A stretch of DNA of 64,000 nt from CAWJAP01 sp963834365 (GTDB lineage: Bacteria; Acidobacteriota; Vicinamibacteria; Vicinamibacterales; Vicinamibacteraceae), in NCBI GenBank assembly GCA_963834365.1, contig CAWIBS010000009.1, positions 310,001 to 374,000 on the forward strand, read 5' to 3'. The first letter of the stretch is position 1, and the number at the start of each line of letters is the position of its first letter. Under the pieces are notes generated by a model. That model ran no database searches and had not been told where the DNA came from. It saw nothing but the letters and a program-made list of their open reading frames with translations. This document shows positions 48,603 through 57,647 of the stretch, one piece after another. Made by a program: the position numbers and the translations under genes.

Positions 48603-49145
48603 ATGGGTGCTTCCTCTCGCGGGCGCCAGCTGGGATGGCCGGTCGTGGCCGTTGTTGTCCTATTGTGTTGCGCGACGCACGCCGTCGCGGCGTCCCGCGA
48701 GGTGTCCGGACAATCCGCACCGCTAGCCGGGTCGGCGCCGGCCTGGCCCTGCCGGCTCGTCCTCGCCCCCGAGCTGAGACCGAGCGTGGAACTTGCCTGG
48801 GCGCGATCGCCGACGTTCCGGGCCCAGTGCGAGCGGCTCGCCGCTGCAGGCATCCTGGTAGTGCTGCGCCGGGCCGCCTCGGTGCAAGCGCCGCGGCGGG
48901 CCGAATCGCTGATCGGCGGCTCCGCCGATGGCGTCACGGTCGCTCGCGTGCTCGTGCCGCTCAATGCCGAAACCGTCGAGCTCATCGCGCACGAGTTGGA
49001 GCACGTCCTGGAATACCTCGACGGCGTGAGCGATCGCCACCGGTCAGGTGTCACGCTGGGCGACGGATACGAGACCGAGCGTGCCATCAAGGCCGGTCTG
49101 CGTGTGGCGCGCGAGGTCCGCGCGAGCGGGCAGGCGGTGCGTTGA
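48603..49145 (+). CDS. Secreted HELEH-motif protein (putative small metallopeptidase)
   Basis: A 180-residue protein with a signal peptide (about 12-30, ending AVAA). Residues 130-134 are HELEH, matching the zinc-peptidase HExxH pattern, set in the helix ETVELIAHELEHVLEYLDG; acidic residues at about 158-160 (YETER) could supply a third ligand. Two Cys residues near 50 and 76 may bridge. The protein is shorter than known secreted metallopeptidases and I recognise no family beyond the motif. Divergent from the sigma-factor gene, 143 bases away. Confidence 0.55.
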   Translation: MGASSRGRQLGWPVVAVVVLLCCATHAVAASREVSGQSAPLAGSAPAWPCRLVLAPELRPSVELAWARSPTFRAQCERLAAAGILVVLRRAASVQAPRRAESLIGGSADGVTVARVLVPLNAETVELIAHELEHVLEYLDGVSDRHRSGVTLGDGYETERAIKAGLRVAREVRASGQAVR

Positions 49146-49208
49146 GCGCACTGGTCCCGGAAGCGCACTGGACGATTTCCCGCTGTTGGAAGGTGAGGCA
49201 TCGTAACC

Positions 49209-49247
49209 TTGACATGTCTCACGCATGCACACATGCTCGTCACATGT
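49209..49247 (+). promoter_or_regulatory. CATG-repeat region with a -35-like TTGACA ahead of vapB
   Basis: TTGACA lies at 49209-49214. CATG occurs four times at 49213, 49224, 49232 and 49243 (the last includes the start codon), with 11-, 8- and 11-base steps; GACATGTC, GCATGC and ACATGT are palindromic. Such phased half-sites fit binding by a ribbon-helix-helix antitoxin. No good -10 box is visible. Confidence 0.35.
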
Positions 49248-49474
49248 CGAAAATGGTCCAGATTCGAAATGTCCCGGACGCGCTGCACCGCAAACTCAAG
49301 ATTCGGGCTGCGGGCTCAGGACAGACGCTGTCCGACTACCTGCTGGCCGAACTTGAACGCTTGGCCGCGCGGCCCACACGCGACGAGATGCTGGCCAGAA
49401 TCCATGGTCGAAAGCGCGTGACCTTGAAGACGCCGGCCGCCGTGGTCATCCGCGAGGAGCGCGAGTCGGCGTGA
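49244..49474 (+). CDS. vapB: VapB/FitA-like antitoxin
   Basis: A 76-residue protein. The N-terminal MSKMVQIRNVPDALHRKLKIRAAGSGQTLSDYLLAELERLAAR is a ribbon-helix-helix (CopG/FitA-type) DNA-binding and dimerisation domain; the C-terminal tail (RDEMLARIHGRKRVTLKTPAAVVI) is the usual toxin-wrapping segment. Starts at ATG 49244; an upstream open frame lacks homologous features. Its stop overlaps the GTG of the toxin gene (GTGA), as expected for a coupled type II toxin-antitoxin operon. It probably represses the operon through the CATG repeats just upstream. Confidence 0.8.
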   Translation: MSKMVQIRNVPDALHRKLKIRAAGSGQTLSDYLLAELERLAARPTRDEMLARIHGRKRVTLKTPAAVVIREERESA

Positions 49475-49864
49475 TCGTCGTCGAAGGGTCGGCCGTGCTG
49501 GGTTCTTCCCGCGGACCCCGCTTGGCACTCGGGTCGAGACACGCCTCTTCCGAGACGAGGAGGAGTGCCAGTCGCCCCACTTGGTGGACGTTGAAGTCAC
49601 GCAGGTCTCCGACGCCTCGTCCGGGCAGGTGAGGTGTCACCTGACCGCGCGGCCGAAGCCATCGCGGATCTCGTCGACCTCGATCTCCATCGCCACGCCC
49701 ATCTCGATCTTCTGACGCGCGCGTGGAAGCTGCGCGACAACGTGACGGCGTACGATGCCATGTACGTCGCCCTGGGCAAGGCACTCGACGCTCCAGTCAT
49801 CACCTGCGACAAGCCGCTCGCCAAGGCGCCCGGACTCCACGCGCGAATCGAGGTGATCGAATGA
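49471..49864 (+). CDS. vapC: VapC-type PIN-domain toxin (frameshifted)
   Basis: Starts at GTG 49471 with VIVVEGSAVL, overlapping vapB. The frame breaks in several places between about 49500 and 49640 (HLVDVEVTQV is in another frame near 49578), then reads cleanly as DRAAEAIADLVDLDL to LRDNVTAYDAMYVALGKALDAPVITCDKPLAK, the classical PIN C-terminal half with its conserved acidic residues, ending at TGA 49864. PIN toxins cleave RNA. The first catalytic residue, normally Asp in VVDxS, is Glu here. About 130 residues. Confidence 0.75.
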
Positions 49865-49915
49865 GCTGTGGTGCGAGTGTTCCTGCCCGTGCGGAGTCCG
49901 GATGCAAGGCGCCGA

Positions 49916-50742
49916 TCACGCGGCGTCGTGGCTGTCGGCGTGCGCGTTGCGGGCGGGTGCTGCCCGGTCGCTGCTGAACCCGAGCTGCCGCGAGATCCCG
50001 AGCGCCGCCCGCTTCACGTGGCCGGCGATCGGCTCGAGGGTCTCGGCGTTGATCGCTGGTGGTGCCCGTCACGCTCACCGCGGCGACGACCTGGCCGTCC
50101 CAGTTCCAGACGGGCGCGCCGACGCAGCCGCACGCCGATCTCCTCCTCCTCGTCGTCCATCGCATAGCCGAGGGCGCGCGTCCGCGCGAGCTCCTTCTTG
50201 AGCTGCAGCGGCGAGACAATCGTGTTCTCGTTGTGGCGAAGCAGGCCGCGGTCGCGCGATCAGGCGATCCACTTCTGCGTCCGGCAGGTAGGCGATCAGG
50301 CACTTGCCGAGGCTCGTGCAGTGAACGTCCATGCGCTTGCCAATCCAGGTGGCGACGCGATTGCGGCCGTCGCGATCGACCTTGGCCACGACGGCGACTT
50401 CGTCGCGATCGAGGACGGCCAGGTGCGCGGTCATGGCGGTCTCGGCGGCCAGCGCGTGAAGGAAAGGCGCGGCCTTCTCCCGCAGCACGACGCCGTCGAT
50501 GGTCATGCTCGCGATGCTGCACAGCTTGAGGCCGGTCATGTAGCGGCCGGTGTGTCGTCGCGCTGCAGGTAGCCCTCGCGTTCGAAGGTGAGCAGCAGGG
50601 CGTGCACCGAGCTCTTCGGGAAGTCGAACTGGCGTGTGAGCTGCGCGAACGTCAGGCCGCGTCGAGACTTCGCGATCCGCTCGAGGATGGCGAGGCCGCG
50701 CTGCAGGGCCGGCACCGAAGGCGTCTTCGAGGCGCGCATCAT
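49916..50742 (-). CDS. IclR-family transcriptional regulator (frameshifted)
   Basis: Starts at ATG 50742 behind AAGGAGG. The N-terminal winged helix reads SVPALQRGLAILERIAKSRRGLTFAQLTRQFDFPKSSVHALLLTFEREGYL. The effector domain follows in shifted frames: LREKAAPFLHALAAETAMTAHLAVLDRDEVAVVAKVD, then RMDVHCTSLGKCLIAYL and IGVRCVGAPVWNWDGQVVAAVSVTGT. Indels lie near 50540, 50240 and 50070. About 275 residues, typical for IclR. The regulator is divergent from the SDR gene, 128 bases away, and is the natural candidate to control the catabolic genes downstream. Confidence 0.82.
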
Positions 50743-50870
50743 CGTGCCTCCTTCAGGCCCGGTATGCCGCGAGGGCGCGCGGATCGTGTCCAGGATGCTG
50801 GACAAGGCGCGGGGCACGGCGCGGGCGATTGTTGACAGCAGGGCTGACGCACACCAGAATGCCGCGCGCG

Positions 50871-51624
50871 ATGAAGCGACTCGACGGCAAGGTCGCCATC
50901 GTCACGGGCGCCGCACACGGCATCGGCCGCGCGATCAGCGAGTGCTTTGCGGAAGAGGGCGCCCGCGTGACGCTCGTGGACGTGGACGTGGAGGCCGGCG
51001 AAGCCGTCGCGGCGGCGATTCGCGCGGGCGGAGGCGCCGCGCGCTTCTGCGCCGGCGACGTCTCGTCCATCGAGCGACGTGGCCCGAGCGGTCTCGCTGG
51101 CCGCAGAGGGTTCGGGCCGCATCGACGTGCTGTGCAACAACGCTGCTCACCTGGGCGAGTTCCACGCCATTCTCGAGTCGACGCCCGAGGAGTGGCACAA
51201 GTGCATCCAGGTGGCGCTGCTCGGCACGCACCACTGTCACGCGTGCAGGTGCTGCCGTACATGATCGCGCCAGAACCACGGCTCGGTCGTCAACATCGTG
51301 TCGATTCAGGCGATGGTCGGGTGTCCGACCTCCGTGGCCTACACTACGACGAAGGCCGGGTTGCTCGGTTACACGCTCAGCGCGGCCTACGACTACGGCC
51401 GCCACAACGTGCGGGTCAACGCGCTGTGCCCGGGTCCCATCCAGACACGCATCTCTCCGAAGCCCGGCGAGCCGCACTACGAGTGGCAGTGCGCCCAGAC
51501 CGTGCTCGGACGCGTCGGCACCGCGCGCGAAGTCGCGGCCGCCGCGCTGTTCCTCGCCTCCGACGAGGCCTCGTACATCACCGGCGCCGTCATCCCCGTC
51601 GATGGCGGCTGGACCTCGAAGTAG
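50871..51624 (+). CDS. Short-chain dehydrogenase/reductase (frameshifted)
   Basis: NAD(P)-dependent oxidoreductase of about 250 residues. Start at ATG 50871 (ATG 50859 is an in-frame alternative). The cofactor motif is TGAAHGIGRA; LCNNAAH and the catalytic Tyr-Lys pair in AYTTTKAG follow, and the end is ASYITGAVIPVDGGWTSK. Indels near 51070 and 51245-51275 split it into three frames that together give a complete classical SDR. It lies next to an IclR regulator and a GH2 glycosidase, so it likely oxidises a released sugar or derivative. Substrate unknown. Confidence 0.82.
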
Positions 51625-51643
51625 ACGTCGATTCGCGCCGGCT

Positions 51644-54413
51644 CTAGTTCGGCGGCAGAAGCCTCTTGAGCTCATCCGTGCTGGCTTCGGTCGCTGGCGC
51701 GAAGGCGTCGCTCGTGCGTAGCGCAGCAGGCGGTCGAACAGGTGAGATGGCCTCCGGGTACGCCTCGTCGAAGTGTTCGCGGAAGCGCAGGCTCGTGACG
51801 AGCAGCCGCCCCGCGCCGACCTTGCCTCGAAGACGTAGCCAACGCGCGACAGGTCCTTCGACTTGCTCAGGAAGCCGGCCGTGGTGCGGATGCCGCCGAC
51901 GATCGGCTGCAAGCCGCTCGGCCAGCGGTCGAGCGGCAACGGCACCGCGCCATCCATGAGGTTGTAGAACTGCAGGTCGCGCGAAGCCCTCGTGCGGGAA
52001 GCCCGCGCAGCGCTGGGTGATCGTGCAGACGGTTCCCAGCGCGCCGCCGGCGGCCGGAAAGAAGCCGACCTCCGACCGCGCCTGCGTCTGGCCGCGCTCG
52101 GCCATCAGCCACACGCGGCCGCCGTCGCGGAGGTGCTCGAGCGCGGCGTCGTCGAGCGTCGGCGTGACGAGGAGCGCCGTCAGGGGCGCGTCGCGCGGGA
52201 TCCTGTTGCGACGAACGGATAGAGCCGGCCGATGCCCGCCCACTTCACGGTCGAGTAGACGGGAACGGCTGCGCGATCGAGCAGGCCGGCCGCGGGGAAA
52301 CGACCAGAACGACCACGAGTTGGCGTGCACGCCGTCCACGTTCGACGATCAGCTCGAGCTTCCGCGCGGCGCTGCCGGGCAGAGCGCCAAGCGGAACCTG
52401 GGCGACAGTGGCGACCTTGCCCATCGGCACGTTCACCGTCGTCGTGCTCGTCGCGACTGCTTCGCCGTCGGCCACGAGCTTCCACGACAGCGGGGCGTCA
52501 CGCAGATCCTTCTCGCCGTAGTTCGAGACGACGACATCGACCTTTCGCGTCGCGTCGTTCCAGAGCGTGCGGTCCTTGACGCCGGTGCCGATCAGCGGCA
52601 GGACCGCGCTGTTGATCGCCTGGCCGTCGCGCGGGCGTGATGCCCTTGGGCTGCCAGAAGTAGTCGAACCAGCCCTCCTCCCACGAGTCGCCCTCGCCGG
52701 TGCCGCCCGGGAAGTCGACGATCAGCCAGTAGTGGTAGCCGGTGATGTCCTGCCGGTGCCGCACGCGCTCGATCTGGTACTTGCGTCCGAGCTGCTGGAG
52801 CCGCTGCGAGTTGCGAACGTACTGCGGGTACTGGTCCGCGAGTCCCTGCTCGCCGACCCAGCGCCTTCTTGGCGTGCAGCCACTCCGGGAGGAAGACGCC
52901 GGTGAACTTGTCGATGAGCGAGATGTCGGGCAGCGAACAGTAGTACTCGCCGAACTCGTGCTTCACCACCGGGAGGTCGGGCAGGCCGCCGCCGTAGTGG
53001 CTCACGAGATCGGTCGGCCGCATGACGTAGCCGTCGTTCGAGAGCACGAGCCCGTCGGGGTGCAGCGACTTGGCCAGGCGGTAGAAGTCGTCCACGGTCG
53101 TCGAGGAACGTCTTGCGCTCGGCCTCCGTCTCGAGCCAGCTCAGGTTGAACTCGTTGCCGAAGGCCAGCGACAGCAGCGACGGCCGGTTCCGATAGGCCA
53201 TCACGACGTCTTCGAGCTCCTTCCGGAGGAAGTCGCGGTGCGGCAGGACGTACTGCGTGTAGGCGGCCGGCAGTTCCGCCATCACGAAGAGGCCCACTTC
53301 GTCGGCCGCGTGGAAGAACTCCTCCGGCGGCGTCATCGAGTGGAAGCGCACGGCGTTGAACCCGAAGGCGCGCGCCTGACTTCAGCCGCTGGAGATAGAC
53401 CGTCTCGCGACGCGGGCGGGAAGCCGCGTGAGCACCTCGATGTTGTCGTCGCCGTAGCCGCGCAGGTAGAGCGGCTTGCCGTTCAGGAGCAGCACGTTGC
53501 CGCGCGTCTGCAGCTGGCGCATCCCGAAGCGCTCCTCGACCCGGTCGCGCTCCCGCCCGCCCTGCGGTCAGCGCGATGGCGGCGGTGTAGAGGTGGGGCT
53601 GTCGGGCGACCACAGGCGGGCGTCGGGGATGGCGACGGTCGACCTCGACCTCCGCTCGCCCGCCTGCGGCCACCGTCAATCGTCGCCCGGCCTTCCTGAC
53701 GCCGGCGCTACCGAGACCCGCACCTCGCCTGCGCGGGCGCGCGCTCTCGCGGTTGCGCACGGTGACCACGAACGCTGGCGATCTGCTGCTCGACGTCGGG
53801 CCGCACGTAGACGTGCTCGATCCACGTCGGATCGGTGGCCTGCAGCTCTACGTTGCCGTAGATGCCGCCCCAGTTGCCGATGTAGTTCAGCATGCCGGTC
53901 GGCTGGACCGGCTTCTGCTCGCGCGGCCCTTCGAGCGGGACGGCGCCCGGGGTTGGCGATCCGCAGCGCGATCACGTTGTCGGCGCCGGGGCGGACCGCG
54001 TCGGTCACGTCGAAGGTGAACGGCGCACTGAAGCCGCGGTGCTCGCCGATCTTCCGGCCGTTGACGAACAGCGTCGTGTAGCGATGGGCGCCGCCGATGC
54101 GCAAGCGTCACCGACTTGCCGCGCCAGGCCGCGGGGACGGCCACGGTGCGGCGATACCAGGCAACGCCCGCGTAGTCGTGCCGCAGCGTGCCCTTCGGCT
54201 CGCCCACGCCCTGCGCCTGCCACGCGCCGGGCACGGTGATCGTCCGCGTGAACGGCCGCCGCACCTGCGTGCCAGGCCTGCGCCTCGCCCTCGTCCTGCG
54301 GGTCGAGCCGGAAGTCCCACGTCGCCATTGAGGTCCACGCGCGCCCGATCGGCGGCGCACACCGCCGGGACGAGCAACAGAGCATCAGGATCGCGACGAG
54401 TGGCTGATCGCAT
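51644..54413 (-). CDS. Glycoside hydrolase family 2 protein (beta-galactosidase/glucuronidase-like; many frameshifts)
   Basis: Reconstructed over at least eight indels into about 920 residues. The probable start is ATG 54413 with a signal peptide (core LLVPAVCAADRA) leading to RVDLNGDWDFRLDP, the GH2 sugar-binding domain start. GVAWYRRTVAVPAAWRGK, HRYTTLFVNGRKIGEHRG and FDVTDAVRPGADNVIALRI are typical. The TIM barrel has LYLRGYGDDN, FNAVRFHSMTPPEEFFHAADEVGLFVMAE, the acid/base in LAFGNEFNLSW and a probable nucleophile in VKHEFGEYY. Secreted glycosidase; the sugar cannot be read. Convergent with the SDR gene and divergent from the next glycosidase-like gene, 234 bases away. Confidence 0.8.
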
Positions 54414-54647
54414 CGGGGCGAAGGTCCTCGCGATCACATGAATGCTGTCAGGTTCGGCCGTCACCGTCTTGTACCCGCGCTGCCTCTTCCCGTGCGCAAG
54501 GCGCGATGCGCGCGAACCGCCGCCATCGATCCTATTAGCTGGACGATCTGCCAGCGCATCAGTCGCCGTGTGCGCCTTTCGCCGGCCGATCGGACGATGC
54601 ATTGGATCCATCGCGTCAGATGCATTCAACGGGCAGGCTTGACAGGC

Positions 54648-57479
54648 ATGAGGGTGCTGCTGGGCGTCGTCGTTGCTGTGCGCCGTCGCCGGCTCCTGCC
54701 GCCGCAGAGCGAGCGGCTCGCCGTGACGGGTGTCCTGGGGCCACACCGGCGACACCGTGGCGGACCGCTATCGTGTCGCCGTCAGCGGGTCCGCCGGCCT
54801 CGCAGGTGCGGTCGGTGACACCGCAGCAGCTTCGAGCCCGGCGACGCGCTGCAGGACGACGTGGCGCAGACGCGCGCCGGCAAGGGCGACGTCGACGGCA
54901 TCGACGCTCGTCGCTCGAGTATCCGCCGAGCGCCGCGACGACCGCGCAGAACGTGCACGTCCTCTGGACGGACCTCATCGCCGCGCAGCGACGCCGACAC
55001 CGCACGCCGGCTGCTGCGCGACCCCGCGTTCAGCGTCGCGCGCGCCGGCGCTGACGATCCAGCTGGACGCGGCCGGCACCCGCGGCTTCACGGTGACCGT
55101 CGATCAGCTGCTGGCCGAGAAGGCCTTCTGGATTCCGTCGCTCGACGTCTACGTCACCGCCGGCGATGCGCCCGTGCCGTTTGCCGAGTCACCTGCGCGC
55201 GCTCGAGGCCGCGCAAGGGCCAGCGCATCCTCGATCGCGTGCGCGTCGAGCCCGAGGCCACGCTACGCGCAGTACACGGCAGGTGGGAGGACATGGGGAA
55301 CCCCGCCTACAGCAATCCCCAGCCGCGCGGCCCCGGCCACATCGTCGGCCTGACGTGGGACAGCGCCATCCGGAAGTTCGGCATCGACCGCGGTGCCGGC
55401 GTGTGGAGCGACGAGGGCAACCCCGACAAGGTCCGGTTCTGGTTTGCGTTCGGCGAGCTGGGCAAGGGCGTGGGCACGACGTGGAAGGTCGCAGCGGCTG
55501 ACCGACGGCCTGCCGGTGATGACCACGACCTTCGAGGACGACGGGCGTGCGCTACGAGGTGGAGCAGTTCGCCTACCCGCTGCACGGGCCGCCGTCGGAG
55601 CGCCGCGGCGACATGCCGATGGTGCTGCTGCAGCGGCTGACCATCACCGAGCTGAACGGGACGCCACGGACGCTGCCGGTCTCGATGACCCATCGGCGCC
55701 AGCTTCCGCCGTACGTCGACGGCACGATCGTCGTCGGAGCGGCGAGGGTGACGCGGTGCTCTTCCGCGAGCGCGGCCGGCGCGGCGTGCTGCTCGCCATC
55801 GAGGGCGCGGGCGGTGAGACGCCGTGGAGCGGGACGCGAGGACTACCAGCGGCCGCCAGCAGAAGCGGATCGACGCCACCGTCTTCGTCGACCTGCCAGC
55901 CAAGGGCACCCGCCAGTTCGTCGTGAAGCTGCCGTCGCCACATCGTGCTCGAGCGACGACGCCGCGACGCTGACGGCCATCGACTACGCCAAGGCCCGCG
56001 CGGCGACGCTGAAGTTCTGGTCGCGAGTACGTCGCGCGCGGCGCGCAGTTCCGCGTGCCCGGAGCCGGCCGTCAACGAGCTCTTCCGCGCCAGCCTGTGG
56101 CACGCGCTCCGGCTGCCGCGCCGTCACGGCGGAGCCGGAGCCCGACGTCGCCATCGACCTGCCGTACTCGAACTTCGCGTACAGCCAGACCGGCACGCCG
56201 TGGCCGGTGAACCAGGCCGTGTACGTGGACTACATGCTCTACGACCTGCGCGGCTATCACGCCATTGCCGCCGAAGAGCTCGAGGCCCAGTTCCGCAACA
56301 ACCAGGAAGCCGACGGCCACGTCGAGCGGCTACGCCAACTGGCTCGTCTACACGCCGGCGATGCTCTACGCGGTCGCGCAGAACTACCTGCTCTCGAACG
56401 ACCGCGCCGCCTTCGAGCGCTGCTGCCGCCAGGCCTGAAGGCGATGGACTGGTGCCTCGCCCAGATGGCGCGCAGCCGCTCGCGCCGAGGGGCCGGCGCA
56501 GGGCCTCGTCCGCGGCCCGCTCAACGACCTGACCGGGCAGGGCGTCTGGGCGTTCAACCAGGCGTACCTCTTCGCGGGGCTCGATCTCTTCGGGCGCGCG
56601 CTCGAGCGGCACGGCCACCCGCGCGCCGCCGAGGCGCGAGCAGGCCGCCCGCGCGATTCGCGAGTCGATCGCGCGCGGCTTCGGCGCCGCCAGCATGCGA
56701 TCGCCGGTCGTCCAGCTGCGCGACGGCACCTGGATGCCGTACGTGCCGGCCGAGGCGCTCACGCCGCGGCGCCTGCTCGACCAGTGGTACGCCACGGACG
56801 TCGACACCGGCGCCGTCCACCTGCTGCGGCTGAAGGCGCTGCCCGCCACGCGGCGTGCTGGCCGACGCGCTGCTCAACGACCACGAGGACAACCTGTTCT
56901 ACAAGGGCTGGGGCATCGCGAACGAGCCGGTCTACAACCAGCACGCCACGGCCTACCTGCTGCGCGACGAGCCGGAAGCGGCCGTGCGCGCGTTCTACAG
57001 CTACATGGCGAGCGCGCTTCAGCCACTCCGTCTTCGAACCGGTGGAGCACCGCTGGACGCACGGCCAGTACTTCGGGCCGCCGAGCACCGACGGCGCGTG
57101 GTTCGAGCTCTACCGCAACATGCTGGTCCACGAGCGCGACGACGACGTGCTGGTGCATCGCTCAGGCGACGCCGCGCGCCTGGCTGCGCGACGGCCAGAA
57201 GATCGAGCTCGAGCGCGTGCCGACCTACTACGGCGACGATGTCGGCGACGTTCGAGAGCCGCGCGCGTGCCGGGCGAGATCCGCGCCGAGCGTGCGCATG
57301 CCTGCCCGGCAGCGTCCCTCGGCGGTCTGCTGGTCCGGTTCCGGCATCCCGACAGCAAGCGCATGCAGGCGGTCACCGTCAACGGCCGCGCGTGGACAGG
57401 ACTTCGACGCTGCCGGCGACTGGGTGCGGCGTGCCGGCGCCCGCCGACGACCAGCTACGCGATCGTCGTGCGGTACTGA
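54648..57479 (+). CDS. Large secreted (alpha/alpha)6-barrel glycosidase-like protein (many frameshifts)
   Basis: About 940 residues when read across many indels (among them near 54690, 54730, 54840, 55000, 55190, 55490, 55750, 55940, 56040, 56440, 56850, 57015 and 57240). ATG 54648 gives a signal peptide (MRVLLGVVVA). The N-terminal half is beta-rich (HIVGLTWDSAIRKFGIDRGAG; MVLLQRLTITELNG). The C-terminal half is helical, with PYSNFAYSQTGTPWPVNQAVYVDYMLYDLRGYH, TPAMLYAVAQNYLLSNDRAAFERLLP and FYKGWGIANEPVYNQHATAYLL, the look of six-hairpin glycosidases. I cannot assign a GH family. Divergent from the GH2 gene, so a shared regulatory region is likely. Confidence 0.6.
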
Positions 57480-57647
57480 CCGCAGCCGAATGCATCAGCC
57501 GGCAGACGCGGATCCAATAGGCAGGACACGGCGTGCGCCGCGATGCCGGCTCCAGACCCATTGATTCGACCGTTCGGCGCCGAACGCAAGAATGCGCAGC
57601 GGACCACGATTGATCGTGCACGCGACGCCGTCGATTCAGGAGGACAC

